From the NCBI RefSeq assembly GCF_032854445.1, contig NC_088295.1, positions 95,351,805 through 95,415,804 on the forward strand: a DNA stretch of 64,000 nucleotides, read 5' to 3'. Source of the DNA: Liolophura sinensis (taxonomy: Eukaryota; Mollusca; Polyplacophora; Chitonida; Chitonidae). Below the pieces are notes generated by a model. That model had not been told where the DNA came from, made no database searches, and was given only the letters and a program-made list of their open reading frames with translations. The stretch's first letter is position 1. Each line of letters begins with the position of its first letter. The position numbers were made by a program, and so were the translations under genes. Positions 45,849-56,291 of this stretch are shown piece after piece.

Positions 45849-46594
45849 GTTTTTACATTTTGTTGCAATTGTCTCTATAGCAAACATGCGTGAGTGCAAC
45901 TTCTGGTTGAGATTATCGTATATGTGATGCCAGTTTTAATACCATTTTATTCTGGCACATAACTACCATGATAATGTGAAGCAATTTGTCAGAGTCGTCA
46001 GTATGCAAAATGCCATCGATGATGAACTGTTAAATAGCACGGGTACGTGGCCGCCTGAGGGGAGATAACCCTGGTTCTCTCAGCTCTTGGTGTGTTGTCG
46101 GCAATTATAGATATCTATGTATACTTAAAGTCGTACATACCAAGTTTTAAGTCATGTGAAGCATCATGCCGAAGACACCAGACATGAGACCCCACCCAAT
46201 CACATTATACTGACACCGGAACAACCAGTCCTGTTCCCTTACTTTAATCCCTCAGTGCTGAGCGCCAAGCAAGGCAGCAGCAAATATCATTTTAAGTCTT
46301 TGTTTTGACCCGACTCGGGTTTGACCCCATGATCTCCCGACCTCATGGGGAACGTTCTAACCATTACAGCGGTCTTAGTACTAATAAGGTGAGAGGCTTT
46401 GACGTAGCATAGCGGTATTTAATTCAGTCAGTCCACAAAGTGTCTTTCTGTATACTTCGACCATCTTGGGTTCTAATCCGATATGGTGTTCAGCAAGAAC
46501 AGGCCAGGTACAAAGTGCATACATTGAGTCAGTGACATTCCAGTTTCCTCAACTCCTAAAGGCTCACTGAAGGTGAGCATTCTCGTGTTAGATA
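45849..46594. other. Unique stretch holding a SINE-B copy
   Basis: Apart from the element at 46155-46385, no gene or repeat is recognised. Confidence 0.4.
46155..46385 (-). mobile_element. SINE-like family B, 5' (tRNA-like) part
   Basis: Contains GACACCAGACATGAGACCCC + ACCC (shared with 23686-23856), then CACATTATACTGACACCGG and an antisense tRNA-like end. In reverse complement it shows A-box-like TAATGGTTAGAAC and B-box-like GGGTCAAACCCGAGTC. Together the two copies outline a tRNA-headed SINE with the GACGTTAAA...CTCACTCACT tail. Confidence 0.65.
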
Positions 46595-46935
46595 TAACAC
46601 ACTAATCATAGAAAGACACCAATTACAGAACGACACGAATCATAGAAACACACAAATCATAACAACACACCAATCATAGAAACGCACAATCATAGAAACA
46701 CATCAATCATAGAAACATAGAAAAACACCAATCATAGAACGACACTAATCATAGAAACACACAATCATAGAAACACATCAATCATAGAAACACACCAATC
46801 ATAGAAACATAGAAAAACACCAATCATAGAACGACACGAATCATGGAAACACACCAATCATAGAAACACACCAATCATAGAAACATAGAAACACACCAAT
46901 CATAGAAACACAAAAATCGTAGAAACACGCAAATA
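46595..46935. repeat. Minisatellite, ~17-bp unit (AATCATAGAAACACACC)
   Basis: About 20 degenerate units of AATCATAGAAACACACC with inserted ATAGAAAAACACC variants. Confidence 0.88.
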
Positions 46936-49150
46936 GGGCAGCATTCCTTGACTAATACCTTTAATGACTTCACCGGAAACACAGACGTCATGGACAAGTT
47001 TTAACAGCCGTGTGATTTACAATCGAAAACACATTGCTCGAAAAGTCCGCTCGAAAGAAATGCGTGAACAGTAGGACGTGACCTTTGACTGGGTCTCGGA
47101 CAGAGATGTGTAGACGGGGGGGACGTAACCTTGGAGTGGGGGGTCGGACTAAGCTTTTTACAAAGGACATGGGTGAACCGCAGACTCCCTGCAGGATGAC
47201 CGACGGCCATAGGCTGGGTGTAGAATAGGCTTCTGAGACACTATACGCTATCTGCTTTCCACTGTTTCCCACCGTTAGTTAATTAAGCTAGCAATGTCTC
47301 TTACCTTGGTTCACTCAGCAATGTTAACTCTTCACAGCCCCAAACTTTCCTTCATAAATATGCCTGATTCATGACCCACTCAGATTCCACCACTGTTATC
47401 GTCACTACCAGGAGTTCAAAACCAAATGGAAAGTGGCTGTAGGGAGAAGTATGTGCTGTTGGAATACATTTATTTTACACAAGATGGAATTGTGCTGGTG
47501 CAAAAAATAACTCCAGGTACATCGACGTGTTAATAATAATCAAGGTGTCGGCCATTTTGAGGCAAAATAGACTTGACAGAAATTACTGGCGAGACAACAA
47601 CAATATAGGCGACATCGATTGGCAGTTCGGCCTCGCTTTCGCTGTCACCTCTAGTGTCTAATAGCACAGTCACTTTTATTTTAATAAAAGCACATCGATC
47701 ACCGGTTGTAACACCGAGAATTGCTGTTGTATAATATTGTGTCCAGGAATAAATCCCATCCTAATTAACGTACAGGTATTTACTTCGAAACAAGGAAACA
47801 CACACTTATTAGGGACGACCGATGGTTGGTAAAATGCCCTGGCGGAAGTACGCTAGGCGCGATGCCAATGGCTGTCGAAAGTGTAGATTTCTGAGGACTT
47901 CTATAGGTGCAATAAAGCAAGGTTGATTACGAAGCCTATAGCAAGTATCAACCTTGCTGAAAGGAAGATGCTGTTTTCTGTCTCGTTCTACAAAGAGTAA
48001 AGTGTAACAAAACATGACGTAATAAATGATCCTGTTGTTTTATAGGTTGTTCCGTACTTATAGTCCATTCATGTGGTGTTGTCCGGTTGGCTACTTATGT
48101 ATATTTCACTTAACCACAAAGCCAAAGTTACTGCCTCTATCGTGAGCACAGATCATTTCGGCCGTAATAAGCCAGTCTTGATTAAGAATGCTTGATTTTT
48201 GACATACATATAAACTAACTAGCCTCAATATCCTCGATGTCAAAGGTATTGTGACGTTTTTATAGTCTGTCTGGTCGCACAGGTAACACTTGTGAGTCAC
48301 GTGACCGCACTTTCCCCAAACGCAACTAACGCTAGACGTTCCCAATCAACACAGCGACTGTGGGACTTGAACCACTTCCGTGAGATCTCACCATGAGTCG
48401 TGGGTCGCCCCCTACGATGACCAACTTCTTACAGGCACTCTCCGTGTGTGTACCAGAGATAATTGATGACTGTGACCTTACGGCCTGGTTATCTCATATC
48501 ATTTTGCGGGACATTGCTGATGCGAACTTGTCAAGCGAACGAGAGGGAAATGACTGTGCATAAGGATTGGCTGTGACTTGGCATGTGGCAGCATGGAAGG
48601 GTAAGCAGCTCCATGGGCATACGTCTACCAGTAGGAGTTTCTCTTGATAGGAAAGCTACGTGACAAGGTTATTTATGCGGGAATATGTGAACACGATGAA
48701 CCAGACAGTTAAGACAGGAACTGTGAACCGATCGGTAATTTACCTTGTGCAATCGTACATTATTTTGTCATTTGGTTGTCACCTGTTGCGATAAGGTGAA
48801 TTGCACACGGACAGTTCATGCTGAGAATGATCAAGAGACAATCGTGTTAAATCGTCGTCTCACGTAGCTACCTGCCCTACAGCACGTTTCCTATCACTGC
48901 TATCTCCGTTTATCTCCTCGGATAGATCCATGCGCGTAAAGACTTCCACCGTGTGTCTAGCGTGTCTGTAGTGTGGAGAGGAGTGAGGCTAGGCCCGACG
49001 GTGGGGTCATACCGGAGCAGATCCTCACCTCACGGTAAATGAAGGTAAGACCATAGAGCAGTGGCACTGAGAGATGTGAGGGAACAGCCCGCGTCAACCC
49101 CGACGTGCTCAAAATAAGCTCTATGTGGAAGCATCAAAAAACAACGACTG
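46936..49150. other. Unique block, no gene recognised
   Basis: About 2.2 kb without repeats. A 94-codon minus-strand frame (46988-47272) lies in GC-rich sequence and reads ...GSPMSFVKSLVRPP...; I do not recognise it. A 56-codon frame at 48393-48563 is listed separately. Confidence 0.4.
48393..48563 (+). CDS. Small unrecognised ORF, 56 codons
   Basis: ATG in a good animal start context (CTCACCATGA), reading MSRGSPPTMTNFLQALSV..., acidic in the middle (PEIIDDCDL), ending NDCA then TAA. No signal peptide, domain or repeat. It sits in unique sequence. It may be chance: no splice sites, codon bias or homology can be shown. Confidence 0.15.
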   Translation: MSRGSPPTMTNFLQALSVCVPEIIDDCDLTAWLSHIILRDIADANLSSEREGNDCA

Positions 49151-49159
49151 TAAGTCGCT

Positions 49160-49485
49160 GTATATGATAGTGCCACATGCTCACTCCAACTATAATATAC
49201 TGTACGCCGGAGCATATGATAATGCTATATGCTCACCCCAACTGTATGTCACCGTGTGTGATACTACCATATGCTCACCACAATGGTATGCCGCCTTGTG
49301 TGATAGTTCCATATGCTCACCACAATGGTATGCCGCCGTGTGTGATAGTACCATATGCTCACCACAATGGTATGCCACCGTGTGTGATAGTGCTACATGC
49401 TATCCCAACTGTATGCCACCGTGTGTGATAATGCTGTATGCTATCCCAACTGTATGCCACCGTGTGTGATAATGCTGTATGCTAG
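49160..49485. repeat. Minisatellite, 42-bp unit, ~8 copies
   Basis: Monomer ATGCTCACCACAATGGTATG + CCGCCGTGTGTGATAGTACC + AT. The 14-codon period keeps frames open on both strands; not coding. Confidence 0.9.
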
Positions 49486-50329
49486 TGTCAAATGCTCACC
49501 AGAGCCAACAGGCCCACATTCTAAAAACTAAACCATCAGACTGACAGAACACCATGTTTCTTACTGAAGGAAGGACATTGCTACAAACTGGGATCGTTAT
49601 CTGTCATTCCATCTGAGTAGTTTTCTTGGTGTAACGGGGTGTGGCATCGTCATTCACATAATATTATGTTGTCACAAAATCTGTTCTATCGTCACTCAGA
49701 AAACATATTATAATGTTAAATTTAGGAGATTAATGTTTAGAGTGTACGTGGAGATCTGCGTTGTTAACACAATGACCTCTGTTCTACCTTTAGCAGCTAG
49801 GTCACCTGTTTATCGTGATGTACCCGACATCTAAAGTCGGCTCAGGGTCCTTGTAATCTGGAAAACACGTCCGCTATCTAAGTCAAAACCATGCTCAGTG
49901 GGAACAGGAGCGGGGTGTCCAGTTTAGTCCAGCCGATGGCTTCGTGATAATAGGTTTATATAAGTCTAGAGGTAAACGCAGTGTTTCGTGGGGATGAAAT
50001 ATGATGTGGTGGTGGAGAATATAAGTAAATAATGCTGTTCTTAACTGCACCCTGCGTTAAAAGTGAAAATATATATAGAATGATTTTCTATCATTTCATT
50101 TTTTTCACCATTTAAATAACAGAGGTATACCCATACATATACATTAGCTTTCGGTAAAAGTTCCGAAGAATTTGATCTATCCCCAAATCAGGAAGTATTA
50201 TACAAGGTGGAAAATTCTGATATGTAACAATCAGGTAGGGTAAATCACAGGAAGCAAACCGTTAGTTTTGGTAAATGTTCCGTCAGTTTACATTCAAAGA
50301 GTGGCGTAGAATTGATGAACATAAGAAAC
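49486..50329. other. Unique AT-rich stretch, no gene recognised
   Basis: No repeat, RNA or exon recognised. Confidence 0.4.
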
Positions 50330-50340
50330 GAGGATTATTT

Positions 50341-50460
50341 ATTTATTTATTTATTTACGTAGTTATTTATTTGATTGGTGTTTTACGCCGTACTCAAGAA
50401 TATTTCACTTATACGACGGTGGCCAGCATTATGGTGGGAGGAAACCGGGCAGAGCCCGGG
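50341..50460 (-). mobile_element. SINE (family A), 5'-truncated
   Basis: (ATTT)n tail, GGTGTTTTACGCCGTACTCA, core to GGGCAGAGCCCGG. 11-bp target-site duplication GAGGATTATTT at 50330-50340 and 50461-50471. Confidence 0.93.
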
Positions 50461-50471
50461 GAGGATTATTT

Positions 50472-51000
50472 GTTCCACTCTTGTGGAAACTTGAATTTTG
50501 ATGTGTGGAACCATAAATTGGTTTTATGAGCATCGTAGTTTAAACTTGACCCGGATGATGAATGAGTGAATTTATAGGCATTGGCGATACAAGGAAATTG
50601 GTTTAACCTTAAGATGTTCAAATTGTTTAGTTCCTTGAATAAGAGATTAGCGTCTGCGTGATAGAGTAATGGTTCTAATTGCCCGTCTTTGGAGGAAGAA
50701 AATAGCAGTTGTAGGTGTGTTGGAAATGTATGGCCCCATAATAAATTATATTTAATTTAATTCTTTATTTATTAAACGAGTATTTCTCACAGCCTAATGG
50801 CTACTACGGAGATCTCCTCAAATAATAATTATAGCAGGTGATATATATGGAAATGTCAAGGAATAGTAAAGTACCAAAAGAGTTTTTCTTTGTTAACACT
50901 GCGTTTTTTGTGTTGAATAAGTGTCATATATCTAGATACTTTACTTTGCTACATATGTGATTTATATGAGGCACGTATATTCCAAGAAAATATATATTAG
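50472..51000. other. Unique AT-rich stretch
   Basis: No gene recognised. It may include the decayed 3' end of the minus-strand retroelement that starts at about 51000. Confidence 0.35.
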
Positions 51001-52780
51001 ATACTACATAGATTGTGTCCCCCATTATGCGCTACATGTATGTTGGGAAGATGGGATGGAAACGCTTTTCGAAAGGACTTACAATCATGTCTTTTGTTTT
51101 CCTAATATTTAGTGAGAATTTTGTTGCATATAACCAATCTTGCACTTTGTATGTTAACGTGTCAGAGTATTTATGGTTTCATTAATATTTTCTGACCGGT
51201 AAGAAGAGCTTGTATCAGCCGAAAAGAGCACAAAAGTTTAATAGGGCATACGAAGAAATTATATTATTGATATGTATTAGAAATAGTACGTGAGAAGACC
51301 TTGCGGATGGTCGTGGGGTTCCCCCGGACTCTGCCCGGTTTCCTCCCGCCATTATGCTGGCTGCCGTAGTATAAGTGAAATATTCTTGAGTATGGCGTAA
51401 AACACCAATCAAATAAATAAATAAATAAATTAGAAATAGTATATGACGTAGAATAGAGCCCTGTGGCACATCATACTTAATGGGAGGCGATGCAGGCACG
51501 TAGTTAGGATAAAGGATTCATAAGCTTTGAATAAAAAGGTAGCCTCGAAACCTGAACAGAGATACATTTCGCAAGTCATGGAAGTGTGACTTTTGTAGAA
51601 GGATATTTTAGTCAACTCTCTCAAACGCCATGAATATAACGGCAGCAGATGGTTTACTTTTTTTAACTACAACCAGTTTGTTGTAAACCAAAACTAATGA
51701 TTGAAATAGAATGCTTTTTTTTCTATACCCATACTATCTATCTGATATTATGTTACTTGTGGTCAGATGTAGGGTTGTCGTAGGGGCTGCTATTTTCTCC
51801 ATGACAAGTTTGCTTATCGAAGGCAAAGCAGAGATTGGTCTTTAGTTATTAACTTTATTGCTTTCACCAGATATGAATATGGTAGTAATTCCAGCTTTTC
51901 ATGGCAATGTGATAGCTCCTGATATGAGAGATACGTGTATGTTTATAATATGCACAAGACGTTCACCAGTTTAATTGCTAATAAGTTTTAGGACTGACAT
52001 TTTAATGCCGTCGACGCCAGGCGAGGACTGCTTCAAACGACAAATGGTATTTTGACCTTAAATTATTAATCCACTGATTAAATTCATTGCCAAAGGACTA
52101 AGATCCGAAAGACAGTCCTTAGGACCAAAGGCAGTGTCAGGGATTTTTCTCGAAAGCTTTCTGTTACTGAAGAGAAATAAGAATTAAATGCTCCAGCAAT
52201 ACAACTAGCATCAATTTTCGCTGCCTGTATTAATGCTTTTTATTAGAGGTTTACTTTTGCTCCCATCAGTCAGCTCGACAGGAACTTTCAACGTACCTTT
52301 GATATCTTAATTTGTGTCATTAAATTAGCGTTCATAATATGTTTTCCGCGATAAAAATAACGATTTGTGAAGTTTATAACAATAAGTTCTAAGCTTGTTT
52401 GCAATATTAAGATTAGGATCAGGAGCTCCTTTCTGGTACAGGCTATTTGTTGATAAATATGCACTTTATAAGTCCATACGTTATCCATGGTTTTGTTGTT
52501 GCTTCTTTGAACTTCTCTTTATTACTTGGTGTAATTTTCCGAAATGCATTTATTTGTTGTGGCGATCCCAATTTTCATAGTGTTCTACGGATGATGTGAA
52601 ATGGTCATTGACATCACCAAGAAGATGCCACGATAAAAGATGATTTTCAATTAAGCGATTAAGCTGACTTTCTGAAAAATCTAAGACAGTGAATGTGTGA
52701 TTTATATCATGCAAGATACTAATAACTTCATCAAAGTACTGACTAAGGCCGAAGGAATTCATGTGAAAAGCTAATTTCAG
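51000..52780 (-). pseudogene. Decayed LINE reverse-transcriptase relic (CR1/L2/Jockey-like)
   Basis: Read in reverse complement across several frames, in order: a pre-RT region with LYQKGAPDPN and YKLHKSLFLSRKTYYE (about 52430-52300), in the place where such elements have the conserved LY..nP....Y..Y...L....K..YY; a region with PISALPSISKLV; YGYRKKS (about 51750); a FERVD remnant of the first catalytic Asp motif (about 51620); VPQGSIL (51447-51470); ALF..ADTS, the catalytic FADD site with a frameshift (about 51212-51229); and DWLYATKFSLNIRKTKDM (about 51100). Many stops and frameshifts. No RNase H or CCHC region is seen, and the family differs from the LINE at 35841. Confidence 0.8.
51289..51428 (+). 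mobile_element. SINE (family A) inserted into the RT relic
   Basis: 5'-truncated copy starting CGTGAGAAGACCTTGCGGAT, with core and an AAATAAATAAATAAAT tail. Perfect 13-bp target-site duplication ATTAGAAATAGTA at 51276-51288 and 51429-51441. Removing the insert and one repeat restores the RT reading VPQGSILRHILFLIHINN. Confidence 0.95.
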
Positions 52781-52980
52781 ACTGTCCTCTTTCAGACTGA
52801 AAGTGGATAGCTTTATGTGGCATCTGAAAAGTAGTCAGACTGTTGGAATGAAATAATCAAACCTTAAAGGGTTTTGCAGACATATTTCCTAAGTTATTTA
52901 GGATAATAATATCAACTGCGGTGGGGGTTGGCAAAGATGATATTAATCATGTAAAAGTAAGAAAAGAAAGGATTCTGGAG

Positions 52981-54080
52981 TGAAACATCTCTGGTCTTAC
53001 CCTTATAAGCTTTGGTCACACTGCACATGGTGAAACATCTCTGGTCTTACCCTTATAAGCTTTGGTCACACTGCACATGGTGAAACATCTCTGGTCTTAC
53101 CCTTATAAGCTTTGGTCACACTGCACATGGTGAAACATCTCTGGTCTTACTCTTATAAGCTTTGGTCACACTGCACATGGTGAAACATCTCTGGCCTTAC
53201 CCTTATAAGCTTTGGTCACACTGCACATGGTGAAACATCTCTGGTCTTACCCTTTTAAGCTTTGGTCACACTGCACATGGTGAAACATCTCTGGTCTTAC
53301 CCTTATAAGCTTTGGTCACACTGCACATGGTGAAACATCTCTGGTCTTACCCTTATAAGCTTTGGTCACACTGCACATGGTGAAACATCTCTGGTCTTAC
53401 TCTTATAAGCTTTGGTCACACTGCACATGGTGAAACATCTCTGGTCTTACTCTTATAAGCTTTGGTCACACTGCACATGGTGAAACATCTCTGGTCTTAC
53501 CCTTATAAGCTTTGGTCACACTGCACATGGTGAAACATCTCTGGTCTTACCGTTATAAGCTTTGGTCACACTGCACATGGTGAAACATCTTTGGTCTTAC
53601 CCTTATAAGCTTTGGTCACACTGCACATGGTGAAACATCTCTGGTCTTACTCTTATAAGCTTTGGTCACACTGCACATGGTGAAACATCTCTGGTCTTAC
53701 CCTTATAAGCTTTGGTCACACTGCACATGGTGAAACATCTCTGGTCTTACCCTTATAAGCTTTGGTCACACTGCACATGGTGAAACATCTCTGGTCTTAC
53801 CGTTATAAGCTTTGGTCACACTGCACATGGTGAAACATCTCTGGTCTTACCCTTATAAGCTTTGGTCACACTGCACATGGTGAAACATCTCTGGTCTTAC
53901 CCTTATAAGCTTTGGTCACACTGCACATGGTGAAACATCGCTGGTCTTACCCTTATAAGCTTTGGTCACACTGCACATGGTGAAACATCTCTGGCCTTAC
54001 ACTTATAAGCTTTGGTCACACTGCACATGGTGAAACATCTCTGGTCTTACTCTTATAATCTTTGGTCACACTGCACATGG
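52981..54080. repeat. Homogeneous satellite-like array, exactly 22 x 50 bp
   Basis: Units TGAAACATCTCTGGTCTTAC + CCTTATAAGCTTTGGTCACA + CTGCACATGG, with only 0-2 differences each (CCTTAT/TCTTAT/CGTTAT). Nearly every unit has a HindIII site (AAGCTT). No length variants at all. Flanked by AAAAGAAAGGATTCTG (from 52962) and AAAAGAAAGTACTCTG (from 54081). It ends ~530 bp before the first coding exon of the SLC16 gene. Confidence 0.97.
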
Positions 54081-54401
54081 AAAAGAAAGTACTCTGTGCA
54101 TTTGATATTCTATACCCTCACTAGTCGGTATTTATCCTTAACATAACTTCATCATTTTAATAATGTGTATATAAAAACAACAGCTGGGAGAGGACAAATT
54201 GCAGAAGACAGAAATATATGTACAAGTTAAAGCTGTTACAAGGGAAATAACACATGCCACTTGTGATCTGACATGAACAAAAGTGGACCAGAGATCAGAT
54301 CGATCACACCCGACAGTTACAGCTCTCCGGCTGTCAATCAACTGATTAATTACTCTTCCTTTATATAAACAAATTTATATAAAAAAAATTATTTACAGAA
54401 T

Positions 54402-54558
54402 TCAACTCTAGCTCATACTGTCTTCCTCTGCCACAACCTAGGGATGGTCGTGGATAACCCTTCGGATTCTGTCCGGTTTCCTCCCACCATCATGATGGGC
54501 GCCGTAGTATAAGTGAAATATTCTTGAGTACGGCTTATAGCGCCAATTAAACAAATAT
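54402..54558 (+). mobile_element. SINE (family A), 5'-truncated and diverged
   Basis: Starts within the B-box region (GAATTCAACTCTAGCTCATA), with core GGATGGTCGTGG and CACCATCATGATGGGCGCCG, and tail CCAATTAAACAAATATTTA. Possible target repeats TTTACAGAATTCA / TTTACGAATTCA overlap the element start. It lies 54 bp upstream of the SLC16 start codon, probably in the upstream intron or 5' flank. Confidence 0.85.
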
Positions 54559-54611
54559 TTACGAATTCAGCATTAGCTTAATGATTTATTGATAGGCTCT
54601 GTATACTGCAG

Positions 54612-54870
54612 ATGACTGGAGAGAGGAACGGGCTGGACCGACCGGATGTGGTGGAGGACACAGGGGAGGCAATCGTGAGCCCCCCAGTGCCACCAGATGG
54701 CGGGTGGGGATGGGTGGTCATGTTGGCCTCCTTCATCATCAGCATATTGGTGGACGGTGTCTGCCTGAACATTGGCGTGTTCTTCCCGTACTTCCTAGAC
54801 TATTTCCAAGAATCTAAGGGAAAGACATCGGTGGCTGGTTCCGTTCTCAATGGGACCTATCTGCTGGTTG
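54612..54870 (+). CDS. SLC16-family transporter, coding exon 1
   Basis: First of five coding exons (54612-54870, 56148-56291, 59110-59964, 60420-60689, 62584-62709) of a monocarboxylate-transporter-like major-facilitator protein, expected in a cell or organelle membrane. It starts MTGERNGLDR; residues 27-34 PPDGGWGW are the family's amino-terminal signature leading TM1 (about 34-57), and TM2 begins SVLNGTYLLV (about 77-86). It ends in phase 1 at GTTG|GTAAGT, splitting Gly87. The ATG follows an acceptor-like CTGTATACTGCAG, so a non-coding exon probably lies upstream. All introns are phase 1. About 551 residues are encoded before the right edge; TM11-12 and the C-terminus are missing. The substrate cannot be inferred, and orphan SLC16 members are as likely as lactate carriers. 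Confidence 0.93.
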
Positions 54871-54875
54871 GTAAG

Positions 54876-55012
54876 TACAATGTCGTACACATTTTCGTAC
54901 ACAATTCCACACACAAAGACGTACACCGAGACGTACACAATGCCGTACACAATGCCGCACACAATGCCGTACACAGTGTCACACATAATGCCGTACACAA
55001 TGCCGTACAATT
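54876..55012. repeat. 12-bp tandem repeat starting at the exon 1 donor
   Basis: About eleven units of ACAATGCCGTAC and variants start within five bases of the 5' splice site of SLC16 exon 1, at the beginning of intron 1. Confidence 0.9.
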
Positions 55013-56147
55013 AAACAGATAGTACGTGTCAGCTTGAGAGAAGTGGTGTTCATTGAGTGCATTTAACATCACTTGTTAAACGATTCCATGCCCAGTATGT
55101 TTTATTACACCGATAAACGCGTGCCTGCTCGGTTGGTAATTATAAATCGCTGAATCTGTACATCGATAACGGACATAGCCATCATCCCATTGTTTACATT
55201 CTAGCCGATGTCTGACAGCACACAAAGGGAGATAACTGCAGTAGAATAACGTTGGATATTAGCACCAAATTGTTGGTTATTGTCTCGTGAACGTCGCTTT
55301 GTGGCATGATGTTGCTTTGCTTGTGTGCGTAATTGTTCATTTTTTGTGAAATACCATGTGACCGTGTATGAACCAACAATGACTCAAAACTAAGGTATAA
55401 TGAAACCGGATAAAATCACTACGCTACACTAACATATGATTCATTATTGTATCAATAAATCAATATCATCATTATTAGTTGAGAAGAAAACATTTTTAAA
55501 TCCATCGACGAAAGATTTCACGTCGAAAGTAGGCCATACAACATCAAGTCACTTCAAAAATCTTGTTGATTAATAACCCTGATAAAAAGAAGACAGGACA
55601 CAAACAATATTAGGAGTTTTCAGACGACTGTACATACAAAAACACGAGTCTTCTCTCCACTATGACTTTGTATAAACCCTTGTTTTTGTTTAATTCTTAT
55701 AGCGCCAGTAAGATGGCGTTGACATATAATTACCCCTGGTTTGTAATGTAAGCATCATAATCACACGCTAATAAATCCTTCTTCTGTAATATTGTTTAGT
55801 TTTCCAGGTAACCATACAGTATATATCATGCCTTCTGAAGAGATTGTTTAACATGGAAGACGATGTAGTTTGCCACACATGTTGTTGGAAGAAAGATCCA
55901 GTGGCATATTTCAGTACAGTTAACATCATGAATAGTGTTTCAGTGCTATTCAAGTAGTTGTTTTCTCCATACCTAATTATGGGGGAAATGACAGAGCTTT
56001 TCGGCTCGTAAAGACAAGACGTTTCCACAAGAGAGTGTTATCGAGTCTTCAACATTCATCCCAGTAAAACTGCAAACAATGTATTACAAGTTTTGCTTAG
56101 TGTTTGCCTAATTCTTTATTCAAGTGGCAGTGTTTCCCTTTGTTCAG
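55013..56147. other. SLC16 intron 1, unique part
   Basis: AT-rich intron sequence. Ends in acceptor TGTTTCCCTTTGTTCAG|GCC with a good pyrimidine tract. No other gene is recognised. Confidence 0.7.
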
Positions 56148-56291
56148 GCCCAATCACCAGTGCACTCACCAACAGATATGGATGTCGGAATGTTACAATT
56201 GCCGGTGCCATGGTTTCAAGCGCCGCTTTCTTTCTCGCCACTTTCTCACCCAACGTCGACGTCCTAATTTTCCTGTATGGAGCAGTTGCCG
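56148..56291 (+). CDS. SLC16-family transporter, coding exon 2
   Basis: Residues 87-135. Completes TM2 (GPITSALTNRYGCR, the loop 2-3 part typical of the family), TM3 (about 102-119, VTIAGAMVSSAAFFLATF) and the start of TM4 (VLIFLYGAVAG). Phase 1 at both ends: CAG|GCC in, GTTGCCG|GTATGT out. The exon is 144 bp, so skipping would keep the frame but remove TM3. Its last ~20 bases plus the donor are the founder of the 66-bp intron array that follows; reading through the donor meets an in-frame TAG at once (GGT ATG TAG). Confidence 0.93.

Noticed and set aside
46988-47272. 94-codon minus-strand frame as a gene
   Set aside because: No family resemblance, no splice or start evidence; GC-rich sequence favours chance open frames.
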